64,000 bases of DNA, taken from assembly GCF_017873215.1 (NCBI RefSeq), contig NZ_JAGGKA010000016.1:51765-115764 (forward strand), read 5' to 3'. The notes below the pieces were generated by a model. It was not told where the DNA came from and ran no database searches. It saw only the letters and a program-made list of their open reading frames with translations. The translations under genes were made by a program, and so were the position numbers. The DNA is from Clostridium tetanomorphum. Its GTDB lineage: Bacteria > Bacillota > Clostridia > Clostridiales > Clostridiaceae. Below are positions 10,456 through 19,960 of the stretch, piece after piece; the first letter of the stretch is position 1, and every line of letters starts with the position of its first letter.

Positions 10456-12123
10456 TTGAGAAAAGAAAGGGACAAAATAAAAGTTATTCCACTAGGTGGA
10501 ATAAACGAAATCGGAAAGAACCTAACAGTTATTGAATATAAAAATGATATTATAGTCATTGATTGTGGGCTAAAATTTCCTGATGAAGAAATGCTGGGAA
10601 TTGATGTAGTAATACCAGATATTAATTATTTAATAAAAAATAGAGAAAGAGTAAAAGGAATATTTCTAACACATGGTCATGAGGACCATATAGGAGCGCT
10701 TCCGTATGTGTTAAAAGAATTGAATGTACCAGTTTACGGTACTAAACTTACCTTAGGTATTCTTCAAACTAAGTTGAAAGAGCATAATTTACTGAGTTCT
10801 GTAGAATTAAATTGTATAAAATCTAGAGACATTATAAAACTAGATAATACATCAGTAGAATTCATAAGAACTAGCCACAGTATAGCAGACTCAGTAGCTA
10901 TCGCAATACACACTCCAATGGGAGTAGTGCTTCATACCGGCGATTTTAAAATCGATTATACTCCAATAGATGGTTGTGTAGCGGATTTAGCTAGATTTGC
11001 AGAACTTGGCAAGAGAGGCGTCATACTAATGCTGGCTGATAGTACAAATGTAGAAAGAGAAGGATACACTATGTCAGAAAGTACTGTGGGAGAAGCTTTT
11101 GAGGAAATTTTTGCTATAGCAACAGGAAGAATAATTGTAGCCACTTTTGCATCCCACATACATAGAATACAGCAGATAATAAGTGCAGCAGAAAAGTATG
11201 GGAGAAAAGTTGCTTTCTCAGGAAGAAGTATGGAGAATATTGTAGAAGTTGCAAAGGAATTGGGATATATCGATGCCAAAAATGAAATGTTTATAGATAT
11301 TGACCTAATAAATAAATACCCTGAGAATAAAATAGTTATAATAACAACAGGAAGCCAGGGGGAACCTATGTCAGCTTTATCTAGAATGGCTACTTCTGAA
11401 CATAAAAAAGTAAGTATTGTGCCAGGAGATACGGTTATAATTTCAGCTACTCCAATTCCAGGAAATGAAAAATTAATATCAAGAGTTATAAATCAATTGT
11501 TTAAAAAGGGTGCTGAAGTTATTTATGAGGCTCTAGCTGACATTCATGTATCCGGTCATGCTTGTAAGGAAGAGCTTAAATTAATGCACACTCTTGTTAA
11601 ACCAAGATTTTTTATTCCAGTACATGGGGAATATAGACATTTGAAACAACATGGAGAATTGGCTGTAAAACTAGGATTGCCTTCTAAGAATGTAATAATT
11701 GCTGACAATGGAGATGTAATAGAAGTAAACAGAGATTTCATTAGAAAAAATGGAGTAGTTACATCAGGTCAAGTATTTGTAGATGGTTTGGGTGTAGGAG
11801 ATGTTGGTAATATTGTATTAAGAGATAGAAAGCATCTTTCTCAAGATGGAATACTAACAGTAGTTGTTACTATTGAAAAAGAATCTGGTACTGTTATAGC
11901 AGGACCAGATATAATTTCTAGAGGTTTTGTATATGTAAGAGAATCAGAGGATTTAATGGAAGAAGCAAGAAACATAGTAAGAGACGCTCTTAAAGAATGT
12001 GAAGAAAAACATATAACTGAATGGGCGGCCATAAAGTCAAATATTAAAGATTGTTTAAGAATGTTCTTATATGAAAGAACAAAGAGAAAGCCTATGATAC
12101 TTCCTATTATTATGGAGATTTAG
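10456..12123 (+). CDS. rnjA: Ribonuclease J
   Basis: Cytoplasmic metallo-beta-lactamase/beta-CASP RNase with 5' exonuclease and endonuclease activity in mRNA decay and rRNA maturation. The zinc motif HGHEDH (near residue 74) is clear. The beta-CASP part includes STNVEREGYTMSE, ATFASHIHRIQQI and the FIPVHGEYRHL motif; the C-terminal domain ends normally at 555 residues. TTG start at 10456 follows AAGGAGGGG. Close upstream of a YlbF-type gene; since YlbF acts with RNase Y, both neighbours point to RNA turnover. Confidence 0.95.
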   Translation: MRKERDKIKVIPLGGINEIGKNLTVIEYKNDIIVIDCGLKFPDEEMLGIDVVIPDINYLIKNRERVKGIFLTHGHEDHIGALPYVLKELNVPVYGTKLTLGILQTKLKEHNLLSSVELNCIKSRDIIKLDNTSVEFIRTSHSIADSVAIAIHTPMGVVLHTGDFKIDYTPIDGCVADLARFAELGKRGVILMLADSTNVEREGYTMSESTVGEAFEEIFAIATGRIIVATFASHIHRIQQIISAAEKYGRKVAFSGRSMENIVEVAKELGYIDAKNEMFIDIDLINKYPENKIVIITTGSQGEPMSALSRMATSEHKKVSIVPGDTVIISATPIPGNEKLISRVINQLFKKGAEVIYEALADIHVSGHACKEELKLMHTLVKPRFFIPVHGEYRHLKQHGELAVKLGLPSKNVIIADNGDVIEVNRDFIRKNGVVTSGQVFVDGLGVGDVGNIVLRDRKHLSQDGILTVVVTIEKESGTVIAGPDIISRGFVYVRESEDLMEEARNIVRDALKECEEKHITEWAAIKSNIKDCLRMFLYERTKRKPMILPIIMEI

Positions 12124-12131
12124 AATATTAG

Positions 12132-12173
12132 TGAAGAATTAAGAGTAAATAAATATTCATTCTTAATTCTTCA
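12132..12173. repeat. Perfect 13-base inverted repeat between rnjA and the YlbF gene
   Basis: TGAAGAATTAAGA at 12132-12144 and its exact reverse complement at 12161-12173, loop 16. No T run follows. The composition (GAAGAATTAAGAGTAAA) resembles part of the larger palindrome at 29018-29211, so both may be members of a dispersed clostridial repeat; that is an inference by eye. Confidence 0.55.
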
Positions 12174-12194
12174 TTGAAATAAAGAAGTTTTTTC

Positions 12195-12545
12195 ATGAAT
12201 CTATATGATAAAGCACATGAATTAGGTAAAGCTTTAAAGGAATCAGAAGAGGTTATTCAATTAAATAATGTTAGCAAAAAAATTAATAAAAATGATTTAA
12301 ATAAAAAAATGTTGAATGATTTCAGAAAATTGCAGTATGAAGCTTATTCTGAACAAGTTACTAATGGTAAATTATCCAAGAAAATGGAAGGAAAATTGAA
12401 GAATTTAAGTTCAATTATTTCTATGAATCCTGAGATAAATGCTTATTTTCAAGTGGAAATGAGATTTCGAGTGATTTGGGAAGATATAATTAAGATTTTG
12501 AATGAAGCTATAGATATTGATTTAACTTTCGGAATAGGTAAATAA
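12195..12545 (+). CDS. YlbF/YmcA family protein
   Basis: 116-residue, helical, cytoplasmic protein of the Com_YlbF family. The N-terminal MNLYDKAHELGKALKESEE and the central FRKLQYEAYSEQ segments fit the family pattern. In Bacillus, YlbF with YmcA and YaaT forms a complex that directs RNase Y and affects sporulation and competence. This could be YlbF itself or a paralogue. The ribosome site (AAAGAAG) is weak. It follows RNase J, in keeping with an RNA-decay role. Confidence 0.75.
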   Translation: MNLYDKAHELGKALKESEEVIQLNNVSKKINKNDLNKKMLNDFRKLQYEAYSEQVTNGKLSKKMEGKLKNLSSIISMNPEINAYFQVEMRFRVIWEDIIKILNEAIDIDLTFGIGK

Positions 12546-12556
12546 TTTTACATAAG

Positions 12557-12585
12557 TTGACTTTTTACGATGGTAATATTAGAAT
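12557..12585 (+). promoter_or_regulatory. Candidate promoter for typA
   Basis: TTGACT at 12557-12562 and TAGAAT at 12580-12585 are 17 bases apart. A TATAAT also occurs at about 12589. The transcript would have to pass the hairpin at 12601-12631 before reaching typA. Confidence 0.45.
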
Positions 12586-12600
12586 GAATATAATAGCTTG

Positions 12601-12631
12601 AATTGGGTACTGCTAGGTATCCAATTTTTTT
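12601..12631 (+). terminator. Intrinsic terminator or attenuator in front of typA
   Basis: AATTGGGTAC (12601-12610) pairs with GTATCCAATT (12617-12626), including one G-U pair, followed by seven T. It lies 30 bases before the typA ATG, leaving no room for a promoter between. Either it ends the rnjA-ylbF unit with read-through, or it attenuates typA. Confidence 0.75.
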
Positions 12632-12661
12632 GAGAAAAATTTCAATATTGGGGGAAATAAA

Positions 12662-14485
12662 ATGAATTTATTTACAAGAAATGATATAAGAAATATAGCA
12701 ATAATAGCTCACGTTGACCATGGTAAGACAACATTAGTAGATGCTATGCTTAAACAAAGCCATGTATTTAGAGAAAATGAAAGAGTACAGGAAAGAGTTA
12801 TGGATTCAAATGATTTAGAAAAAGAAAGAGGAATAACTATTCTTTCTAAAAATACTTCAGTTATGCATAATGGAGTAAGAATTAATATAGTTGATACTCC
12901 AGGTCATGCTGATTTTGGTGGAGAAGTAGAACGTGTTTTAAAAATGGTAGATAGTGTTTTACTTGTAGTAGACTCCTATGAAGGACCAATGCCACAGACA
13001 AAATTTGTTTTGAAGAAGGCTTTAGAATTAGATTTAAAACCAATAGTAGTTATAAATAAGATAGATAAACCTGATGCTAGAGCAGAAGAAGTTTTAGATG
13101 AAGTATTTGATTTATTTGTAGAATTAGGTGCTTCAGATGAACAGCTAGATTTCCCAATTGCTTATTGTTCAGCAAAACAGGGTATAGCTAAAAGAGAAAT
13201 TGAAGAAGAAAGTACTAACATGGATCCTTTATTTGATGTTATAATAAAAAATGTAAAAGCACCGGAAGGATATATTGATCAACCTCTTCAAATGTTAGTT
13301 ACAACTATAGATTCTAATGAATATGTAGGAAGAATAGCTATAGGTAAAATAGAAAGAGGAACTATTAAAAAGAATCAGCAAGTAGCTCTTATAAGAAAAG
13401 ATGGAAAAGTAGAAAATGTTAAAGTAAGTAGCTTATACATTTATAACGGACTAAAAAGAGAAGAAACAGAAGAAGCAAAGCTTGGAGACATAGTAGCTGT
13501 AGCAGGTATTTCAGACATAAATATAGGAGAAACTTTAGCAGACAGCAGTAATCCAGAAGCGCTTCCATTTGTAGACATAGATGAACCTACATTAAGTATG
13601 TACTTTATGGTAAATGATTCACCTTTTGCAGGAAAAGAAGGAGATTTTGTAACTTCAAGACACTTAAGAGATAGACTTCAAAAAGAACTTGAAACTAATG
13701 TAAGTTTAAAAGTAGAAGAAACAGATTCAGCAGATTGCTTTAAGGTAAGTGGTAGAGGAGAATTACATTTATCAATTCTTATAGAAACTATGAGAAGAGA
13801 AGGATATGAATTTCAAGTATCAAAGCCTAGTGTAATATTTAAGGAAGTGGATGGCAAAAAGTTGGAACCTATGGAATATTTGACAATTGATGTACCAGAA
13901 GAATTTATGGGGGTTGTAATGGAAAAGTTAGGACCAAGAAAGGCTGAAATGGTTAATATGACTTCAGCAGTAAATGGTTATACTAGATTAGAATTTACAG
14001 TTCCAGCAAGAGGACTTATAGGCTTTAGAAATGAATTTATGACTGACACAAAGGGAAATGGTATAATGAACCATATATTTGAAGGTTATGAAGCATATAA
14101 AGGCGATATTCCAGAAAGAAGTAGAGGATCTCTAGTAGTATTTGAATCAGGTACAGCAGTAACTTATGGATTATTTAATGCTCAAGAAAGAGGAACTTTA
14201 TTTATAGGACCGGGAACTGAAGTTTATGAAGGAATGTTAGCAGGAGAATGTTCAAGAGCAGACGATATAGAAGTTAATGTATGTAAGAAAAAACATCTAT
14301 CAAATACAAGAGCTTCAGGTTCAGATGATGCCTTAAAATTAACTCCAATAACTCCAATGTCATTAGAACAATGTCTTGAGTTTATTGCGTCAGATGAGTT
14401 AGTAGAGGTTACTCCTAAAAATATTAGAATGAGAAAGAGAATATTAAATTCAGAGTTAAGAAAAAAAGCAAATAGAAAAAAGTAA
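12662..14485 (+). CDS. typA: Translational GTPase TypA/BipA
   Basis: 607-residue ribosome-binding GTPase of the EF-G group. G1 is AHVDHGKTTL (near residue 16), G2 lies in the ERGITI stretch, G3 is DTPGHADFGGE and G4 is NKIDKPDA. EF-G-like domains II, III and V follow, and the C-terminal domain carries the family end (ELVEVTPKNIRMRKR). Role: ribosome assembly or stress-dependent translation. GGGGGA ribosome site at 12651-12656. Expression may be limited by the hairpin just upstream. Confidence 0.96.
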   Translation: MNLFTRNDIRNIAIIAHVDHGKTTLVDAMLKQSHVFRENERVQERVMDSNDLEKERGITILSKNTSVMHNGVRINIVDTPGHADFGGEVERVLKMVDSVLLVVDSYEGPMPQTKFVLKKALELDLKPIVVINKIDKPDARAEEVLDEVFDLFVELGASDEQLDFPIAYCSAKQGIAKREIEEESTNMDPLFDVIIKNVKAPEGYIDQPLQMLVTTIDSNEYVGRIAIGKIERGTIKKNQQVALIRKDGKVENVKVSSLYIYNGLKREETEEAKLGDIVAVAGISDINIGETLADSSNPEALPFVDIDEPTLSMYFMVNDSPFAGKEGDFVTSRHLRDRLQKELETNVSLKVEETDSADCFKVSGRGELHLSILIETMRREGYEFQVSKPSVIFKEVDGKKLEPMEYLTIDVPEEFMGVVMEKLGPRKAEMVNMTSAVNGYTRLEFTVPARGLIGFRNEFMTDTKGNGIMNHIFEGYEAYKGDIPERSRGSLVVFESGTAVTYGLFNAQERGTLFIGPGTEVYEGMLAGECSRADDIEVNVCKKKHLSNTRASGSDDALKLTPITPMSLEQCLEFIASDELVEVTPKNIRMRKRILNSELRKKANRKK

Positions 14486-14507
14486 ATTTTAAATTTACGG
14501 AGGGGCT

Positions 14508-15533
14508 ATGAAAAAGGGAAAAGGAATTCTTGTAAGATTTTTTATTGTAATTGTACTTGTAAGTGTATCTGTAACCTTTTATTATAGAAATATTGTAAAT
14601 CATCCATTTAAGGCAAAAGAAAAAGAAATAGAATTTGATGTGAAAAATGGAGATAGTTTATATAAAGTATTGAATTCCCTTAAAAGCAATAATGAAATAA
14701 AGAATTTATATATAGCAAAGTTATATATAAAAAGAAATGGACTAGAAACTACTATAAAACCGGGAAGGTATCAATTAAGTTCTGATATAAATTTAAGTGA
14801 ACTTGTTAATGCTTTAAATAAGGGTATTTTTAATAAAAATTTAGTTAAGGTTACTATTCCAGAAGGATATGATATAGATAAAATTGCAATTATTCTTCAA
14901 AAAAATGGTATTATAAGCAAAGAAGAATTTTTACAAAGCTGTAGACAATATCCTAAACCAAAATATATAAAAAGTATTCATAAAAGTATTCATAATAGAA
15001 AGTACGTATTAGAGGGATATCTTTTTCCTGATACTTATGAATTTATAAAGGGTATGAAGGGAAAAGATATAATAAATGTAATGTACAACAGATTTAACAG
15101 AGGAATAAATGAATTGAGAAGTAAGTACAATATAGATGATAATGATCTTGATTCAATAATAACATTAGCTTCAATGGTTGAAAGAGAAGCTGAAAGAGAT
15201 GAAGAGAGAGGAAAAGTAGCTTCTGTTTTCTATAATAGGATAAATAAGAATATGAAGATGGAATCTTGTGCTACAGTACTTTATGCTTTAGGAAAACACA
15301 AAGATAAGTTATATTATAGAGATTTAGAAGTGAATTCTCCATATAATACTTATATTGTTAAGGGCTTTCCCCCAGGACCAATATGTAGTCCTGGGTTACC
15401 TTCTATTGAAGCAGCTATAAAACCGGATAAAACAGATTATTTGTACTTTGTATCTTATAATAATGGAACTCATTTTTTTACTAATAATTATAATGAGTTT
15501 TTAAAAGTAAAGGAAAAAACTCAAGGTAATTAG
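14508..15533 (+). CDS. mltG: Endolytic murein transglycosylase MltG (YceG-like)
   Basis: Cleaves nascent glycan strands at the outer face of the membrane. A single N-terminal membrane helix (about residues 8-26, ILVRFFIVIVLVSVSVTFYY) is followed by a LysM-like region and the YceG domain. The catalytic glutamate is in the LASMVEREAERDEE motif near 222-235; the VNSPYNTY and GLPPGPI-like segment (here GFPPGPICSPGLPSIEAAI) is also typical. Normal length at 341 residues. It begins 22 bases after typA and probably shares its transcript. Confidence 0.94.
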   Translation: MKKGKGILVRFFIVIVLVSVSVTFYYRNIVNHPFKAKEKEIEFDVKNGDSLYKVLNSLKSNNEIKNLYIAKLYIKRNGLETTIKPGRYQLSSDINLSELVNALNKGIFNKNLVKVTIPEGYDIDKIAIILQKNGIISKEEFLQSCRQYPKPKYIKSIHKSIHNRKYVLEGYLFPDTYEFIKGMKGKDIINVMYNRFNRGINELRSKYNIDDNDLDSIITLASMVEREAERDEERGKVASVFYNRINKNMKMESCATVLYALGKHKDKLYYRDLEVNSPYNTYIVKGFPPGPICSPGLPSIEAAIKPDKTDYLYFVSYNNGTHFFTNNYNEFLKVKEKTQGN

Positions 15534-15584
15534 TTTTATTAGAATGTTAGCTGAGTTTTATTTTAAACAAACCAGGAGGTTGTA

Positions 15585-16238
15585 ATGAGCGGTATTACTT
15601 ATGATTATATGGAGGAGTATATTAGAGGGCTTATAAAGGAAAATGATCCGATATTAATGGAATTAGAAGAGTATGCTCATAAGAATAATGTTCCAATAAT
15701 ACATAAAGAAGTTGGAAAATTTCTGGAGCTTATGATAAATATAAAGAAGCCAAAGAAGATATTAGAATTAGGAACAGCCATAGGATATTCAGCTATTTTA
15801 ATGGAAACGGCTTCTAGAGAAAAATGTGAAATTGTAACTGTGGAAAGAGATAAGCAAATGATTTCTATAGCAAAAGAAAATATCAGTAAATACAAATTTG
15901 AAGAAAAAATAAAAATAGTAGAAGGCGATTGTTTAGAAGTGCTGGAGAATTTACAGGAAAAATTTGATCTTATCTTTATGGATGCAGGGAAAGGACATTA
16001 CAACCACTTTCTTCCACATTGTTTAAGGTTATTAGAAGAAGATGGTATTATTATATCAGACAATGTACTTTTTAGAGGAATGATAGCGTCAGATGAATTA
16101 GTTAAGAGGAGAAAGATAACCATTGTAAAAAGAATGAGAAAATTTTTAGAGATGGTATCAGATGAGGAATTTATTACTTCAGTAATTCCAATGGGGGATG
16201 GAATAGCAGTTACTACAAGGAGGAATAGGGATGAATAA
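15585..16238 (+). CDS. trmR: O-methyltransferase, probable tRNA 5-hydroxyuridine methyltransferase
   Basis: 217 residues, family 3 O-methyltransferase. The SAM site is ILELGTAIGYSAI near 63-75, with the acidic VERD motif at the end of strand 2 and DLIFMDAGKGHY with a catalytic-site aspartate. In Bacillus, yrrM (trmR) lies with the U32 peptidase-like yrrN/yrrO and udk, and methylates hydroxyuridine at tRNA position 34. The same order here (methyltransferase, U32, udk) supports that function. It overlaps the next gene by eight bases. Confidence 0.85.
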   Translation: MSGITYDYMEEYIRGLIKENDPILMELEEYAHKNNVPIIHKEVGKFLELMINIKKPKKILELGTAIGYSAILMETASREKCEIVTVERDKQMISIAKENISKYKFEEKIKIVEGDCLEVLENLQEKFDLIFMDAGKGHYNHFLPHCLRLLEEDGIIISDNVLFRGMIASDELVKRRKITIVKRMRKFLEMVSDEEFITSVIPMGDGIAVTTRRNRDE

Positions 16239-17454
16239 GCCAGAAATATTAGCACCAGCAGGGAATTTGGAAAAATTGAAAACAGCTATAATTTTTGGAG
16301 CAGACGCAGTATATCTTGGAGGAAGTAAGCTAAACCTAAGAGCTTTTGCAGATAACTTTACAGATGAAGAATTAAAGGAAGGTATAGAATTTGCTCATAA
16401 TAGAGGAAAAAAGGTATATGTTACTTTAAATGTTTTTCCTCACAATGAAGATTTAGAAGGATTGGAAGATTATTTAATTAAGCTATATAATTTAAAAGTT
16501 GATGCCATAATAGTATCAGATCCAGGTATAATTATGACTGCAAGAGAAGTTGTACCAAATTTAGAGTTGCATTTAAGTACTCAAGCCAATAATGTAAACT
16601 GGAAATCAGCCTTATTTTGGTATAAGCAAGGCGTAAAGAGAATAGTTCTTGCCAGAGAAATGTCTTTAGAAGAGATTAAAGAAATGAGGGAAAATATTCC
16701 AGAGGATTGTGATATAGAAGCGTTTGTTCATGGTTCAATGTGTATGTCATACTCCGGAAGATGTTTGTTATCTAATTATATGACAGGAAGAGATTCTAAT
16801 AGGGGTGAATGTGCTCAACCTTGTAGATATAAATATTATTTAATGGAAGAAAAAAGACCAGATCAATATTTTCCAGTGATAGAAGATGAAAAGGGTACTT
16901 ATATATTTAACTCAAAGGATTTATGTATGATAAATCATATACCACAATTGGTTGAGAGTGGAATAAATTCTTTTAAAATAGAGGGAAGAATGAAAAGTGC
17001 TTATTATGTAGCTTCAGTTGTAAAGTCTTATAGAGAAGCATTAGATAGCTATTTTGAAAATCCCCAAAAATATATTTTTAAAAGTGAATGGATGGATAAT
17101 TTACTAAAAACAAGTCATAGAGCTTATTACACAGGATTTTATTTTAAGGACAGGGAAAGTCAAATATATGAAAACTCATCTTATATTAGGGATTATGATA
17201 TAGTAGGTATAGTTAGAAGCTATAATAAAGACTTAAAAGAAGCTACTATAGAGCAGAGGAACAAGATTTTTGAAGGTGACACTGTAGAAATTTTACGACC
17301 TGTAGGAAAGAACTTTGAAGTTAAGCTTAACAACATAAAGGATAAAGGTGGTAACAAAATAGAAGCCACTCCTGTAGCTCAGATGATTTATACAGCTTAT
17401 GTAGAGGAAGAACTTAAAGAAAACGATATGTTAATTAAGAGTAAAGGTAAATAA
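16231..17454 (+). CDS. trhP: U32 family protein, probable tRNA hydroxylation protein TrhP
   Basis: 407 residues of the peptidase U32/YrrO type. It shows the N-terminal [12 protein letters not shown] strand, the U32 signature region [21 protein letters not shown], and a cysteine set ([19 protein letters not shown]) that in this family binds an Fe-S cluster. Homologues TrhP install 5-hydroxyuridine at the wobble position of tRNAs using prephenate. Translation is probably coupled to trmR through the eight-base overlap. Only one U32 gene is here; Bacillus has two adjacent ones. Confidence 0.85.
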   Translation: MNKPEILAPAGNLEKLKTAIIFGADAVYLGGSKLNLRAFADNFTDEELKEGIEFAHNRGKKVYVTLNVFPHNEDLEGLEDYLIKLYNLKVDAIIVSDPGIIMTAREVVPNLELHLSTQANNVNWKSALFWYKQGVKRIVLAREMSLEEIKEMRENIPEDCDIEAFVHGSMCMSYSGRCLLSNYMTGRDSNRGECAQPCRYKYYLMEEKRPDQYFPVIEDEKGTYIFNSKDLCMINHIPQLVESGINSFKIEGRMKSAYYVASVVKSYREALDSYFENPQKYIFKSEWMDNLLKTSHRAYYTGFYFKDRESQIYENSSYIRDYDIVGIVRSYNKDLKEATIEQRNKIFEGDTVEILRPVGKNFEVKLNNIKDKGGNKIEATPVAQMIYTAYVEEELKENDMLIKSKGK

Positions 17455-17486
17455 TCTACAAGTTTAAGGGGGAAAAAACAAAAAAT

Positions 17487-18116
17487 ATGAGGCGTCCAAT
17501 TCTAATAGGTATAACAGGTGGAACAGGCTCCGGGAAAAGTACTATAGCTAAAGAAATATATAAAAGATTTAATGAAGATTGTTTAGCTATGATAGAGCAA
17601 GATTCTTATTATAAGGATCAAAGCCATTTAGCCTTTCAAGATAGAATTAAGACAAATTATGATCATCCAGATGCTTTTGATACTGAACTTTTAGTAGAAC
17701 ATTTAAAAATGCTTTTAAAAGGTGAAAATATAGAAAAGCCAATATATGATTTTGAAGAACATAATAGAAAGAAAGAAACTGTTAAAGTACAATCAAGGGA
17801 TATAATAATTGTTGAAGGAATACTAGTATTGGAAGAGAAAAATTTAAGAGATTTATTAGACATAAAGATATATGTAGATACAGATGCAGATGTAAGAATA
17901 ATAAGAAGATTAGTAAGAGATATAAATGAAAGAGGAAGAACTGTAGAGTCTGTTATTAATCAGTATTTAAATGTAGTAAGACCTATGCATATGCAATTTA
18001 TAGAACCAAGTAAAAGATATGCAGATATCATAATACCAGAAGGTGGTCACAACAAAGTGGCTATTGATGTAATAGTAGGAAATATAAAACAAATGATTCA
18101 ATATACAGAAGAATAG
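17487..18116 (+). CDS. udk: Uridine kinase
   Basis: 209-residue P-loop kinase phosphorylating uridine and cytidine in nucleoside salvage. Walker A is [12 protein letters not shown] near residues 8-19; [17 protein letters not shown], and VEGILVLE with the [12 protein letters not shown] lid region follow, as in the family. Normal length. It lies 32 bases after trhP and ends this operon; a hairpin follows directly. Confidence 0.95.
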   Translation: MRRPILIGITGGTGSGKSTIAKEIYKRFNEDCLAMIEQDSYYKDQSHLAFQDRIKTNYDHPDAFDTELLVEHLKMLLKGENIEKPIYDFEEHNRKKETVKVQSRDIIIVEGILVLEEKNLRDLLDIKIYVDTDADVRIIRRLVRDINERGRTVESVINQYLNVVRPMHMQFIEPSKRYADIIIPEGGHNKVAIDVIVGNIKQMIQYTEE

Positions 18117-18125
18117 GAATAAAAT

Positions 18126-18168
18126 ACCTCACTTTGGCTAAACTTAAAGTTGAAAGTGAGGTGTTTTT
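18126..18168 (+). terminator. Terminator-like hairpin that contains the ribosome site of the next gene
   Basis: ACCTCACTTT (18126-18135) pairs perfectly with AAAGTGAGGT (18153-18162) and is followed by T5 (18164-18168), then at once by the ATG of the penicillin-binding protein. The only plausible ribosome site of that gene, GTGAGGTG, lies in the 3' arm. The hairpin can therefore both end the udk transcript and hide the start of the next gene. Confidence 0.75.
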
Positions 18169-19830
18169 ATGAAAAGAGTAAGATGTAATATATTATTACT
18201 TGTTTTTATATTTTGCTTTTTTGTCATATATTTAAGGATTATAAATATTCAGTATAATCAGGCTGACGAATTAAGTGTTATTGCTGATTCACAGTATATG
18301 TATAAAGAAAGTACAGAAGATTTAAACTATAAATTATTAGATTGTAATGGAGATAATCTTCTTAAATATGATAAAGAGTATAAAGCTGTAATTGTACCTA
18401 ATGTTTTTATTAAAAATAACATGGATACAGATTATGAAGAGTTTCTAAAATTATTATATATACTAAAAAGTTATAATAGTAAATATGACCTTACAGATAA
18501 AAAATACTTAAATAGTAGTGAAAAATTATATTTTGATATAGATAAACAAACTTTTGAAAAATTAAAAGATTTAAAAGGAATAAAAGGATTTTATACTTTT
18601 GAATGTTCAAAAGTAAATAGAGAGGAAGCCTGGGGAATAGAAAATTTAATCACAAATCCTAAAAGTTCTAATGATAACTCATATAAACATAAGGATTCCA
18701 TAGAGATGTACATATATAATAAATTCAAAGACAATAAGGCACCTTCAGTAGATTTTAATGTAGATATAGATGGAAATATTAAAAGAAATGAAGACCAGGT
18801 TCCAAATAACAATAAAAATCTTCGTCTAACCATAGATAAGCAACTTCAAGATGATATAAAAGATATATTACAAAATAAATATAATAAATATGAACAAGTT
18901 GGAGTAATAGTTATGGATAGCAATAGTGGTAAAATAAAAGCTATGGTTCAAAAAGATGATACCCTTCCTAATATAAATATTGGAGCGGAAACACTCAATG
19001 GATTTTTTCCAGGGTCTATATTTAAGACTATAGTATTAGAAGGAGTCTTGGAACAGGGCAATATTTCTACTTCTACCAAATTTAAATGCAATGGAACTCA
19101 TGAGAACAAAAAGAATAAAAGGGAAAAAGGACATGGAGAATTAAGTGTAAAAGAAGCTTTTGTTGTATCTTGCAATGATATATATTCTCAATTAGGCATA
19201 AAGGCCGGATTTCCTAAAATTTATGAATTATGTGAAAAGCAAGGACTTTTTAAAAAAGCAATAGGTTTTGATAGAGAACAAAGTGGAGAATTAGGAATAA
19301 AAAATCCTAAAGCAGAGGATGGAAGCTTAGGAATAACTTCTATAGGGCAAAATATAAGAATAACGCCAATAGAAGCTATAGGTATTGTGAATACAGTAAT
19401 TAATAATGGTAATTATGTAAAACCTCAGATTATTGATGCTTATGTTGATAAAGATAACAAAGAATTACAAACCATAGGAGTAGAAGAAAGTAAAGTAATT
19501 TCTCCTTATACTGTTAATACAATAAAAGATATAATGAAAGAAGTTGTAGAAAGAGGTACAGGAAGATTAGCTAAGGTAAAGGGATTAGAGATGGGAGGTA
19601 AGACTGGTTCTACAGAGCGTATTGAGGTTATAAAGAGTAAGGACAATAATGAAGAAAAAAAGGAATATTCAGATGGTTGGTTTATTGGATATTTTAAAGC
19701 AAAGGATAAATATTATTCTGCTATTGTTTTTGTAAAAAATATAGACAAAAATACTGAAGGGGGAGGAAATACTGCAGCTCCTATATTTAAAGATGTAGTA
19801 GAAAAAGTTATAAAATACAAGGGAGAGTAA
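18169..19830 (+). CDS. Class B-type penicillin-binding protein (transpeptidase)
   Basis: 553 residues. One N-terminal membrane helix (about 5-25), then an atypical spacer of ~210 residues, then a transpeptidase domain. The active-site triad is visible: SIFK (serine near 283), SCN (near 334) and KTG (near 477, within GGKTGSTERI). It cross-links peptidoglycan outside the membrane. The N-terminal region does not look like the PBP dimerisation domain of a standard PBP2 and is low in recognisable motifs. Position just before sigK hints at a sporulation-time role, but this is only inference. Which named PBP it equals is not clear. Confidence 0.88.
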   Translation: MKRVRCNILLLVFIFCFFVIYLRIINIQYNQADELSVIADSQYMYKESTEDLNYKLLDCNGDNLLKYDKEYKAVIVPNVFIKNNMDTDYEEFLKLLYILKSYNSKYDLTDKKYLNSSEKLYFDIDKQTFEKLKDLKGIKGFYTFECSKVNREEAWGIENLITNPKSSNDNSYKHKDSIEMYIYNKFKDNKAPSVDFNVDIDGNIKRNEDQVPNNNKNLRLTIDKQLQDDIKDILQNKYNKYEQVGVIVMDSNSGKIKAMVQKDDTLPNINIGAETLNGFFPGSIFKTIVLEGVLEQGNISTSTKFKCNGTHENKKNKREKGHGELSVKEAFVVSCNDIYSQLGIKAGFPKIYELCEKQGLFKKAIGFDREQSGELGIKNPKAEDGSLGITSIGQNIRITPIEAIGIVNTVINNGNYVKPQIIDAYVDKDNKELQTIGVEESKVISPYTVNTIKDIMKEVVERGTGRLAKVKGLEMGGKTGSTERIEVIKSKDNNEEKKEYSDGWFIGYFKAKDKYYSAIVFVKNIDKNTEGGGNTAAPIFKDVVEKVIKYKGE

Positions 19831-19833
19831 AAT

Positions 19834-19860
19834 GTATTAATAATAGTGAAATCATATAAT
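19834..19860 (+). promoter_or_regulatory. Candidate sigma-E promoter for sigK
   Basis: GTATTA at 19834-19839 and CATATAAT at 19853-19860 are 13 bases apart, close to the sigma-E pattern (ATA-type -35, CATANANT -10). In Bacillus, sigK is transcribed by sigma-E with SpoIIID. AT-rich sequence makes chance matches likely. Confidence 0.4.
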
Positions 19861-19960
19861 TATTTTAATTTAGGATGTATTAAAAAAATGTTATTTTTAT
19901 AGGAAACAAATACAAGCTATTTTCATAGTATATTAATAAGCACTATTTGGAGGGACAAAT

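Noticed and set aside
10956..11279. Minus-strand ORF of 107 codons inside rnjA
   Set aside because: Antisense shadow of a fully conserved gene, without ribosome site; the same holds for the other long antisense frames in carB, alaS, pstA, der and the amidohydrolase.
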